Shown here piece by piece: positions 1 through 6,312 of a DNA stretch of 32,781 bases. Under the pieces are notes generated by a model. It was not told the DNA's origin. It worked only from the letters and a program-made list of their open reading frames with translations, and made no database searches. The stretch lies in contig JALSNW010000034.1 in assembly GCA_026986785.1 (NCBI GenBank), positions 1 through 32,781 of the forward strand, written 5' to 3'. A program made the position numbers and the translations under genes. The stretch comes from Deltaproteobacteria bacterium (GTDB taxonomy: Bacteria > Desulfobacterota > Dissulfuribacteria > Dissulfuribacterales > QOAL01). Every line of letters begins with the position of its first letter. Within the stretch, counting starts at the first letter, position 1.

Positions 1-207
1 TTCCGGTCTCATGGCAGGCTCCAGGAGATAGTCGAACAAGACATCCCTTATGCCTGTACCAACATCCTGGATGAATACGTCTTCGGGTATCTCAAGCCTC
101 TCAAGGGCATCTATGACAGCTGGTCCCGCCCCATCATCTCCAAAAAGGATATTGCCACATCCAAAGACAGCAATTTTGTGTTCGTTTTTGTTGTGCAAAT
201 TGTGCAT
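1..207 (-). CDS. Hydrogenase maturation protease, N-terminal part (cut by window edge)
   Basis: The minus-strand frame is open from an ATG at 207 to the left edge (69 codons) and encodes the start of a HycI/HoxM/FrhD-type endopeptidase. These enzymes trim the C-terminus of the [NiFe]-hydrogenase large subunit after nickel insertion. The diagnostic signature is at residues 13-31: a beta strand, then GCGNILFGDDGAGPAV, matching the family G-x-GN-x-L-x-x-DDG-x-G pattern. The Asp in this region is a nickel-sensing ligand in characterised members. The C-terminal metal ligands lie outside the window. The start is uncertain: GGAAGAG sits only 2-4 nt before the ATG, and the in-frame TTG three codons later has better spacing. 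The gene diverges from the SatD-like gene. Confidence 0.85.
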   Translation of the reverse strand, partial: MHNLHNKNEHKIAVFGCGNILFGDDGAGPAVIDALERLEIPEDVFIQDVGTGIRDVLFDYLLEPAMRPE

Positions 208-321
208 CTCTTCCAGTTTTTTTATCAATATTGATATTATAGACGGAAACCAATGATAAATCAATGGGAAATTATATCCTAAAAAATAATTTACCTTCAA
301 AGTAATGCACAGTTTGCACAA
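191..321. promoter_or_regulatory. Pair of inverted 17-bp sites built from tandem TTGTGCA heptamers
   Basis: At 191-207 the plus strand reads TTGTGCAAATTGTGCAT. At 305-321 the minus strand reads TTGTGCAAACTGTGCAT (16 of 17 identical). Each site is itself a tandem repeat of TTGTGCA at 9-bp period (191-197 and 200-206 in the first). One copy covers the start codon of the hydrogenase maturation protease; the other lies in the divergent intergenic region about 125 bp before the SatD-like gene. The arrangement looks like paired binding sites for a regulator of the divergent genes. No regulator is identifiable from this window. The first site is partly coding (residues 1-6 of the protease), so chance cannot be excluded. 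Confidence 0.4.
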
Positions 322-360
322 TAAAGAGTATGCGGTTGGGATGTTTATTTTTTTGCGTTG

Positions 361-389
361 TTTACAAGTTGAATAGCTTGTAATAGTAT
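361..389 (+). promoter_or_regulatory. Sigma-70-type promoter with operator-like inverted repeat in the spacer
   Basis: A -35 box TTTACA (361-366) and a -10 box TAGTAT (384-389) are separated by exactly 17 bp. A perfect 7-bp inverted repeat, TTACAAG (362-368) and CTTGTAA (377-383) with an 8-nt centre, fills the spacer and overlaps the -35 box, the usual position of a repressor operator. Transcription would start near 396 and run into the SatD-like gene at 447. It is read from sequence only. Confidence 0.5.
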
Positions 390-446
390 ATTTAAAGTGT
401 TTTAGCTTGTTTTTATGGGAGTTTTGGCTCTGTCATTGGGGATATT

Positions 447-1139
447 ATGTTAACCAAAAGAGATGAGTCCCTGTTTGTCGTTGTGACAGGGGATATTATT
501 GGCTCAACAAGGCTTTCTGGCAAGGCCAGGAGGCGTCTTCTCCAGGTGATGAAGGCAGGTTCAAAGGATGTTAGAATTGCCTTTGGCCGTTCTGTACCTT
601 TTGAAGTAGATGTCTTCAGGGGGGACAGTTGGCAGCTTCTGATCACTCAACCCAGAGATTGCCTGGATGTAGCCCTTTATTACAGGTGTCTAATCAGGGC
701 GGGTATGAGCCCTTTGAGGATAGATACCAGGCTTTCCATAGCCATAGGTGATGTTGATCTCATGCCTGGAGACCGGGTCTCTCAAGGTGATGGTGAGGCA
801 TACAGGCTTTCAGGTAGAGGGCTCGAAGGTTTGAAAGGCCATCAAAGGATGATATTTTCCTTTCCATCAAGGCTTGAAGATGAAGGGTTAAGGGCAATAA
901 GGGCCTTGGTGCTCTTGATTGACGCCCTTTTTGTAAGGTGGACGCCAAAGCAAGCAGAGGCAGTTAAATGGGTTCTCAAAGGGGTTAGGCAGGAAGAGAT
1001 TGCAGCCAACTGGCCCACAGGACCTATTTCCCAACAGGCAGTTGCCCAGCATTTGACAAAGGCTGGGTGGTATAACCTGTCAAAGGGCCTAGAATACGCA
1101 AGAAATGTACTCTCGCGATTACAACCTCTACCGCTTTAA
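447..1139 (+). CDS. SatD-family protein (cyclase-like N-terminal domain plus C-terminal HTH)
   Basis: This 230-residue cytosolic protein has no signal peptide or membrane segment. Residues 8-21 (LFVVVTGDIIGSTR) and the later FRGDSWQ (57-63) match the SatD family pattern of a beta strand ending in GDI-x-x-S followed by a GDEFQ-like turn. Both elements also resemble the two metal-binding acidic sites of class III nucleotide cyclase/GGDEF palm domains (D16 and D60 here). Residues about 170-225 look like a helix-turn-helix: a long helix with AEAVKWVLKG, then QEEIAANW and SQQAVAQHLTKAGW. GGGGA-like sequence lies 5-6 nt before the ATG. It is followed 49 bp downstream by a DUF3307 membrane protein, the usual SatD neighbour (satD/satE of streptococci). 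The biochemical function of the family is not established; the cyclase resemblance is my inference from motifs. Confidence 0.7.
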   Translation: MLTKRDESLFVVVTGDIIGSTRLSGKARRRLLQVMKAGSKDVRIAFGRSVPFEVDVFRGDSWQLLITQPRDCLDVALYYRCLIRAGMSPLRIDTRLSIAIGDVDLMPGDRVSQGDGEAYRLSGRGLEGLKGHQRMIFSFPSRLEDEGLRAIRALVLLIDALFVRWTPKQAEAVKWVLKGVRQEEIAANWPTGPISQQAVAQHLTKAGWYNLSKGLEYARNVLSRLQPLPL

Positions 1140-1188
1140 ATGACAATATTATAAAGCCAATATGCCAGGAACATAGGACTGATTCGTT

Positions 1189-1950
1189 GTGAAAAACCCT
1201 TATATAGAACTCTTTATATGCCTGTTATTTGCCCATATTGTGGGGGATTTTCTCCTTCAGACATCAGATGACGTAAAAAACAAATATAGGCCTTCTGTGC
1301 TATCCAAACATTCTGCAATCACAGGGGCCATGTCCTATATATTCTGTGGTATCTGGAAGATGTGGCCCTTGGCTCTTGCCGTGTTTGTGAGCCATTTTTT
1401 CATAGACTATATGAAGGTGAAGTTGAACAGGAATATTGAAGAGAGACAGATCCATATCTTCCTTGTAGATCAAGTGGCCCATATCTTTATCCTGGCTCTG
1501 ATCGTCAATGTCCTTATTGCCCTCTATTCACCTCTTGTCCAGGACATATGGTGGGTCAAGATCTTTGGTATGTGGTATTTGAGGATCGTGATATTCATAG
1601 GTGGATTCATCCTAACGGTAAGGGCGGGGGCCATGGCCATGGAAATGGCAGTAAGGCCATTTCTCATCCAGTTGAAAGATGCCCCTTCAAATCACCCAAA
1701 GGGGCTCAAAAATGGTGGTAGATTCATTGGTCAATTAGAGAGGGCCTTGATATTTCTCTTTGTCATGGCAGGGCAGCCCAGTGCCATAGGTTTTCTCATT
1801 GCTGCAAAATCCATCCTTCGTTTTGGCGATATTAAGGACGGTGCACACCGAATGGAGGCAGAATATATCATCATTGGTACACTGATGAGTTTTCTTTTGG
1901 GACTCTTGATCGCCTATGGGGCAAGGCTCTTGATGCTTTTTTGTAAATAG
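1189..1950 (+). CDS. DUF3307 family polytopic membrane protein
   Basis: This 253-residue protein has about six hydrophobic segments (roughly 6-24, 44-70, 89-112, 125-147, 180-205 and 222-250). It carries the DUF3307 signatures: AHIVGDFLLQ (15-24), SHFFIDYMK (68-76) and FLVDQVAHI (91-99). The longer form also has a conserved C-terminal part with GQLERALIFLFVMAGQPSA and AAKSILRFGDI. The His/Asp residues H16, D20, H41, H69, D73, D94 and H98 lie in or next to membrane segments and could bind a metal; that is inference. The start is GTG at 1189, with AGGA-type sequence upstream. It follows the SatD-like gene in the same orientation and is probably cotranscribed. DUF3307 has no established biochemical activity. 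Confidence 0.75.
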   Translation: MKNPYIELFICLLFAHIVGDFLLQTSDDVKNKYRPSVLSKHSAITGAMSYIFCGIWKMWPLALAVFVSHFFIDYMKVKLNRNIEERQIHIFLVDQVAHIFILALIVNVLIALYSPLVQDIWWVKIFGMWYLRIVIFIGGFILTVRAGAMAMEMAVRPFLIQLKDAPSNHPKGLKNGGRFIGQLERALIFLFVMAGQPSAIGFLIAAKSILRFGDIKDGAHRMEAEYIIIGTLMSFLLGLLIAYGARLLMLFCK

Positions 1951-1980
1951 ACCCAGATTATGCAATTCGTAAGGCTGCTG

Positions 1981-2025
1981 AAGCTGTGAGGCTTAACCTA
2001 TCTCACAGTGCCTGACCCACAGCTT
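1981..2025. terminator. Possible hairpin terminator between convergent genes
   Basis: AAGCTGTG (1981-1988) is perfectly complementary to CACAGCTT (2018-2025), and nested CTGTGAG (1984-1990) pairs with CTCACAG (2002-2008), giving two alternative stems. The site lies between the DUF3307 stop codon and the stop codon of the convergent secreted-protein gene. There is no T-tract on either strand, so intrinsic termination is uncertain. Confidence 0.3.
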
Positions 2026-3485
2026 TAAGGAATAGTGAATCTTTCTATATTTAGAATAGTGCCATTTATGTTCATAGTTGCGTGGGATGAATCAATGAAG
2101 TCTATTGTAATATCTCCTGCCTCGCCGGGTATCATCTTGGGTTTTTTGTAGCGGTAGCAAAAATAACACTGGCCGTTTCGCCACCCATCCAAGACCCCTG
2201 TATAGGTTGGGGCTCCATCTGGAAAATTGCCGATAGATGTCCACCACCGGGGCTCACCGTTTTCTCCATAGTTATACCAAACGAGAGCCATCTTTTCGCC
2301 CCTTGCCTCTATGAAAAGTCCCATACCATTGTAGGCAGGATCGTACCACCATCCAGTAAGATTACGTGAATCTGGGGCGCCATGCGCAAAGTTTTCCATG
2401 AAAGACACAAGATTCTTGGTTGTAAACGGCAAGGCAAGGGAAAACTTATTATATACGTAAAAATCCATAGAGTCATCGTGGACAAGATTACCGTAATGAA
2501 ATTTTACATCGATTCTACAAACCGACTCCGATATAGTGGGTTCTTCGTATGCTTGGCCCCATTGCCATCCCCTCCATTTTTGTGCTCTGCAAGACAACCA
2601 ATTATCTTCTGTCACATTGCCGCTGCACGTTACCCAGATCGTGGCATTGGTTTCATCGCCGTAGCCATCGTCTTTATTAAAACTGAACCACACGAGAAAT
2701 GCCTTCCGTCCCTGGATCTCTAAAGCAACACCGTTTCCTGGTTTGCTTTTCTCGAACCACAGGCCTGTAAAGTGCTCCTGAAAGTCTGGAGGCAGCCTTT
2801 TAGTAATGGGCCCAGGTCTGGCAGCGTAGACAACAAAATTGTCTATAGCAAGGGTTGTATTTCCTGGATCATTTGAATATAGACGAACTTCTATTGTGTA
2901 GACATCCGACATGGTCTCACTAAAGGACGGACAGGAAGGTTCTTGTTCCCAGCCTGCTGCCTTTGCCTCGGCATCGCTCCATCGAGGATTGAACGGTACG
3001 TCAAAATGTACCCAACTACTTATGGGAAGCAGAGAAACGCGTAAGGGTTGCCCTGTATATGTCAAGCGATAATACCAACCATTATAGTGGGCATCATGAT
3101 ACCTGGCACGGAATACCACTCGGTTGGCCTGTCCAGAAACCAACATGAGATCGAAAGAGACCTGATTGACGCCTGCTGCCGTATAATTACCTGTATATCT
3201 ATCTTCATCTGTTAGGGCACCTATGATATTGGCTGGATTACCAGTAGGCTTACTGGTCGATGAAAGATAGCCTCCAGGATTCCCACCAGAAGTCACCACT
3301 GATACTTGTGTCCAAGCCGTATTGCCTTTCCAACCGTGGAGCCTCATGTCGTCCCAGTTGTCACTCGTGGCAATTGCAGCGAACAACTCGCTATTACTAC
3401 CTATCAATAAGATAAAAACAAAGAACAGATACTTGTATATTGCTTTCATCATCATCCCATCTGGAGAAAACAAGTTTATTTTCAT
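2025..3485 (-). CDS. Secreted protein of unknown function with laminin-B/CBM-like region and two W/G-rich beta repeats
   Basis: This 486-residue protein is exported: a signal peptide spans about residues 11-37 (MMMKAIYKYLF, hydrophobic core, cleavage near LFAA). The true start may therefore be the ATG at 3455, ten codons inside. Residues about 38-225 resemble a secreted beta-sandwich binding domain, with DNWDDMRLHGW near the front and LAIDNFVVYAAR at the end. Two repeats follow: the first opens GLWFEKSKPGNGVALEIQG (about 241) and the second GWWYDPAYNGMGLFIEARG (about 375). Each continues into a VWF/VWY strand and a tryptophan-rich hairpin. This repeat type occurs in extracellular proteins of proteobacteria; I know no function for it. 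No sorting signal or membrane anchor is seen. The gene stands alone between candidate mobile-element ends and has no functional partner nearby. Confidence 0.65.
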   Translation of the reverse strand: MKINLFSPDGMMMKAIYKYLFFVFILLIGSNSELFAAIATSDNWDDMRLHGWKGNTAWTQVSVVTSGGNPGGYLSSTSKPTGNPANIIGALTDEDRYTGNYTAAGVNQVSFDLMLVSGQANRVVFRARYHDAHYNGWYYRLTYTGQPLRVSLLPISSWVHFDVPFNPRWSDAEAKAAGWEQEPSCPSFSETMSDVYTIEVRLYSNDPGNTTLAIDNFVVYAARPGPITKRLPPDFQEHFTGLWFEKSKPGNGVALEIQGRKAFLVWFSFNKDDGYGDETNATIWVTCSGNVTEDNWLSCRAQKWRGWQWGQAYEEPTISESVCRIDVKFHYGNLVHDDSMDFYVYNKFSLALPFTTKNLVSFMENFAHGAPDSRNLTGWWYDPAYNGMGLFIEARGEKMALVWYNYGENGEPRWWTSIGNFPDGAPTYTGVLDGWRNGQCYFCYRYKKPKMIPGEAGDITIDFIDSSHATMNINGTILNIERFTIP

Positions 3486-4182
3486 TTCAGTTCTCTACAT
3501 ATTCCAATCCGCATACATCCATGTCAAACAATAGAGATATCTTGTTTTGACCATAAAAACCAGGCCTCTAAGGGCAGTCCTTGGAGGTATCCCGGATTAT
3601 GCAGCTCATAGTCTGCCGAAGATATGAGAAGAAGGGTACTTTAGTCATATCTTGGCATTTCAAGTGACCGACAACAAAGCAGATTCGGCTGACTTGATAG
3701 CCCCTTGTTAGCCTCAAATGTCCAAAGACCCATCATTAGAGTTGGACTGTACTTCCTTGGACCAGAGGTGTGTTAATCATGTGATTATTCAAATGAATTA
3801 TCTTTTTCATGCCTCTTCACTGCATAATCTGGGATCACTTGGTTATTACAGAAATCTCTATATGGGCATCTGGACCATTGACCACTGGGCATTATAGCGC
3901 TCTTTGGTAAGATCACAAACAATGGCCCAGTTTACCCAATAAATATATTGTCAATAATAAAGCAAAAAAAAATTCAAGTCAAAAATGTATTCCAAAACAC
4001 CTTGTCCCTGTCTGTCGTGAAGCGGGGAGCAAGTTCTAAATATACCGGTCAAGGTAGTTGACTCAGGCCCCAGTCAAGATAGATAAGAAGGTACTTTTTT
4101 CAGTTCTCACAGTGAAAGAAAAAAATAGAGTCGCCCCTGCTACAGACATCCGCAATTAAACTTGCCCCTTGAAATGTATATC
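3486..4182. other. Gene-free stretch of about 700 bp with repeat remnants
   Basis: No credible coding frame is present on either strand. The stretch is AT-rich in its second half (near 3945-3990) and contains the inverted-repeat pair described separately. A weak direct similarity is visible between AGAAGGGTACTTTAGTC near 3630 and AGAAGGTACTTTTTTC near 4088, suggesting fragments of related repeats. It looks like decayed or non-coding mobile-element DNA. Confidence 0.5.
3589..3835. repeat. 247-bp MITE-like segment with 16-bp terminal inverted repeats
   Basis: The left end ATCCCGGATTATGCAG (3589-3604) and the right end CTGCATAATCTGGGAT (3820-3835) are inverted repeats matching at 15 of 16 positions. 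The interior is non-coding. The first 35 bp of the segment also align, with about ten differences, to 1957-1990, downstream of the DUF3307 gene, so the similarity extends beyond the terminal motif. No flanking duplication is evident. Confidence 0.4.
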
Positions 4183-5793
4183 TCAACTCGATATCTTCCT
4201 TGGTTTTTGTTTAAGGATCTTGTCCTTTTCTTCAATGTTGACAAAAGAGACCTTTAGCGGATGGTATGGCTTGAGACCCGCTTTATCCCTTATGTCTTGC
4301 TCTTTTTGCTCTTTTTCCTCTGCCGACATGCTTCTTTGGGTTGTAATACCGATATGGAGCTTGTTGGCCGCCTTTCTTTCACCCCTTGCAAGCTCATCGA
4401 GAATATAGACTTCAGCCCCTTTGAAGTGGACTTCAACTGCCTTTAGGATGGGTTCGATATATTTTTCGAAATTGTCCAGAAAATCCTCCTTCTCTTTTAG
4501 ACGCCAGTCGATAAAGGCAGACAGCCTCCTCTTGGTTACAATGCGGTAAATGATCTCGAAGACCAAGGTAGACAAGACCACCACCAAGGAGGATATCAAG
4601 GAATCCGGTGCTGTTTTCATATTGTGCCCGATCAAGACCAGTGCAGAAACGAGGCAGGCCACAGCACCACTACCGGCCAAGAACCGGTTTGCCTTCGTAT
4701 GTTCTGCCAGTTTGAAGTTGGCCAGATTGACCGCTCCAAACACCAGCAGGAAACCAAGGCTTCCTGCCACAGAGATGTTTTCCAGGTTAAAGATCAAGGC
4801 AGCGATTACTGTGAGTACGGCCAGTATCACAAGGCCTTCATAGGCCCCTTTCCAAATCCTTTTGGCAAAGATCTTGGGAAGCTCTCCAAATTTGGCCACC
4901 ATGTAACTTATCCTTGCCGTTCCGTAAAGGGTTGCGTTGATTGCCGAGGCAGTTGATACAAGTGCGGCTATGGAGATCAGGATGAAACCGGCCTTCCCCA
5001 AGAAGGGACGGGCGGCTTCCGCAAGCACATAGTCTTGGGCCTTTGCTACCTCCTTGTAGTCCAGGTTGCCAACAGCTACCAAGGCCACGAGCATATAGAT
5101 AAAGATCACTGCCAAAACCGCTGTGTAAAAGGCCCTTGGAAGTGTCTTGTCAGGGTCTTTCACATCTGCTGCCGTATTGGCAATTAACTCAAAACCTTCA
5201 TAGGCCAGAAAGATGATAAGACCGCCAGCAAAGACATGGAGAATGTGAGGGTAGTGGTTTGGAGAAAGTCTGGAAGGATCTATGGTCAAAAAACCAAGAA
5301 CAGAAAAAAACAGCAATATCAAAACTTTGAAGGCTACCATGTAGTCTTCGGCCTTGCCCACTATATATGCACCCAAGAGGTTCAGCAGGGTAAAAAGGCA
5401 GATTACGAAGACGATGAATACCTTTTTCATTAGGAGATTTTCCGATCCAGATATCAATACTGCTCCATAGCTGCCAAAGGCATAGGAATAAAGGGAAAGC
5501 ATTATGATGTAGCTTGCCAAAAGCAGGGTATTGAGCCATGCAGGTATTACTCCAGGTCCAAACGCCCTTACGATAAACTCTATGGTACCTCCCTCACTTG
5601 GGAAACGAACGGAAAGCTTTGCATATGAATAGGCCGTCAACAGTGCGATCAGCCCGGCCACCAAAAATGCAAAAGGGGCTGCCCCTTTTGCAAGGAGAAC
5701 TGTCAGGCCCAGGACTGCAAATATGCCACCCCCTATCATGCCACCTATGCCAATAGAAACTGCCTCCCACAAACCGATCCTTTTTTCTGCCAT
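4183..5793 (-). CDS. APC superfamily amino acid/cation permease with C-terminal soluble domain
   Basis: This 536-residue inner-membrane transporter has about twelve membrane segments in residues 10-420. The first helix carries the APC substrate-binding break GIGGMIGGGIFAVLG (16-30), and EGGTIEFIVRAFG and LAYEGFELIANTA are further family motifs. A soluble tail follows from about residue 425. Within it, residues about 445-485 (FKGAEVYILDELARGERK, then NKLHIGI) look like the core of a small nucleotidyltransferase-fold domain without its catalytic Asp residues. The start is well supported: GGAGGGG lies 3 nt before the ATG. It is monocistronic, with a promoter candidate close upstream. The substrate cannot be told from the sequence. 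Confidence 0.85.
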   Translation of the reverse strand: MAEKRIGLWEAVSIGIGGMIGGGIFAVLGLTVLLAKGAAPFAFLVAGLIALLTAYSYAKLSVRFPSEGGTIEFIVRAFGPGVIPAWLNTLLLASYIIMLSLYSYAFGSYGAVLISGSENLLMKKVFIVFVICLFTLLNLLGAYIVGKAEDYMVAFKVLILLFFSVLGFLTIDPSRLSPNHYPHILHVFAGGLIIFLAYEGFELIANTAADVKDPDKTLPRAFYTAVLAVIFIYMLVALVAVGNLDYKEVAKAQDYVLAEAARPFLGKAGFILISIAALVSTASAINATLYGTARISYMVAKFGELPKIFAKRIWKGAYEGLVILAVLTVIAALIFNLENISVAGSLGFLLVFGAVNLANFKLAEHTKANRFLAGSGAVACLVSALVLIGHNMKTAPDSLISSLVVVLSTLVFEIIYRIVTKRRLSAFIDWRLKEKEDFLDNFEKYIEPILKAVEVHFKGAEVYILDELARGERKAANKLHIGITTQRSMSAEEKEQKEQDIRDKAGLKPYHPLKVSFVNIEEKDKILKQKPRKISS

Positions 5794-5825
5794 CTACCCC
5801 TCCAGAATCTTCGGTATAGGAAGAA

Positions 5826-5854
5826 AGAATAAGACTCTCATGGATGTTTAGCAA
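5826..5854 (-). promoter_or_regulatory. Promoter candidate for the APC permease
   Basis: On the minus strand TTGCTA (5854-5849) and TATTCT (5831-5826) are separated by 17 bp. The predicted start near 5819 leaves a short leader containing the GGAGGGG ribosome binding site. Both boxes match consensus at four of six positions. Confidence 0.35.
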
Positions 5855-6008
5855 CGATATGGGGCTGGAAAATCTCTGAAAAAAGCCATCACTCCAGCGT
5901 ACATATCAGATCACACAGCTCGTAGATCGCTTTTGAAGCACAGTATCTTGGTCTGTAAGACTATTATTGAAGATAGCTTGTAGAGAGGGCTTGTGGCCAT
6001 GCCACAAA

Positions 6009-6042
6009 ACAAAAAAAGGAAATCAGGCATGGCAACCTGATT
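6009..6042 (-). terminator. Rho-independent terminator of the tRNA-Lys/tRNA-Glu unit
   Basis: On the minus strand AATCAGG and CCTGATT (a 7-bp perfect stem, 6042-6021, with an 8-nt loop) are followed by TCCTTTTTTTG. It lies about 20 bp after the 3' end of tRNA-Glu. A second perfect stem, TTGTGGC/GCCACAA (5991-6007), follows directly. Confidence 0.85.
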
Positions 6043-6061
6043 CCCCATATTATACTCTAAA

Positions 6062-6139
6062 TGGCGTCCCCGACCGGATTTGAACCGGTGTTGCCGGCGT
6101 GAAAGGCCGGTGTCCTGGACCGGGCTAGACGACGGGGAC
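6062..6139 (-). tRNA. tRNA-Glu (anticodon TTC)
   Basis: The minus strand folds into a complete cloverleaf. The acceptor stem is GTCCCCG/CGGGGAC, the anticodon stem is CCGGC/GCCGG with loop CTTTCAC, and the T-arm is CCGG-TTCAAAT-CCGG. The discriminator is G and the CCA end is encoded (6062-6064). The TTC anticodon reads Glu codons. It lies 2 nt after tRNA-Lys in the same transcript. Confidence 0.95.
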
Positions 6140-6141
6140 GC

Positions 6142-6217
6142 TGGTGGGCCGTGCTGGACTCGAACCAGCGACTCTCTGCTTAAAAGGCAGATACTCTACC
6201 GACTGAGTTAACGGCCC
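6142..6217 (-). tRNA. tRNA-Lys (anticodon TTT)
   Basis: This is a complete minus-strand cloverleaf with acceptor stem GGGCCGT/ACGGCCC, anticodon loop CTTTTAA, T-arm GCTGG-TTCGAGT-CCAGC, discriminator A and encoded CCA (6142-6144). It is the first gene of a two-tRNA unit with tRNA-Glu. Confidence 0.95.
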
Positions 6218-6254
6218 TTTTCAACCGGGCCCGTTTTGTTGCAGCAGGTGGCAA

Positions 6255-6283
6255 TGGTTATCATAATGGAAAAACTTTGTCAA
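6255..6283 (-). promoter_or_regulatory. Promoter candidate for the tRNA-Lys/tRNA-Glu unit
   Basis: A perfect -35 box TTGACA reads 6283-6278 on the minus strand. With a 17-bp spacer, the -10 position (6260-6255) reads TAACCA, which is weak; TATGAT (6265-6260) is closer to consensus but only 12 bp away. The tRNA begins about 30 nt downstream. Confidence 0.35.
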
Positions 6284-6312
6284 GAATGATGAAATGACAT
6301 TTATAATATTTT

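Larger units (their letters stand above)
1952..3833. mobile_element. Candidate inverted-repeat-bounded cassette carrying the secreted-protein gene
   Basis: CCCAGATTATGCA at 1952-1964 and its exact reverse complement TGCATAATCTGGG at 3821-3833 form perfect 13-bp inverted repeats. They enclose about 1.9 kb with a single gene (2025-3485) and no transposase. A third, near-identical copy (CCCGGATTATGCA, 3591-3603) lies inside. I see no target-site duplication next to the ends. The repeats look like insertion-sequence ends, but I cannot name the family. It could be a non-autonomous element, the remains of one, or unrelated repeats that happen to flank the gene. Confidence 0.35.

Noticed and set aside
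4105-4180. Terminator after the APC permease gene
   Set aside because: A T-rich run exists on the minus strand near 4120, but no complementary stem precedes it.
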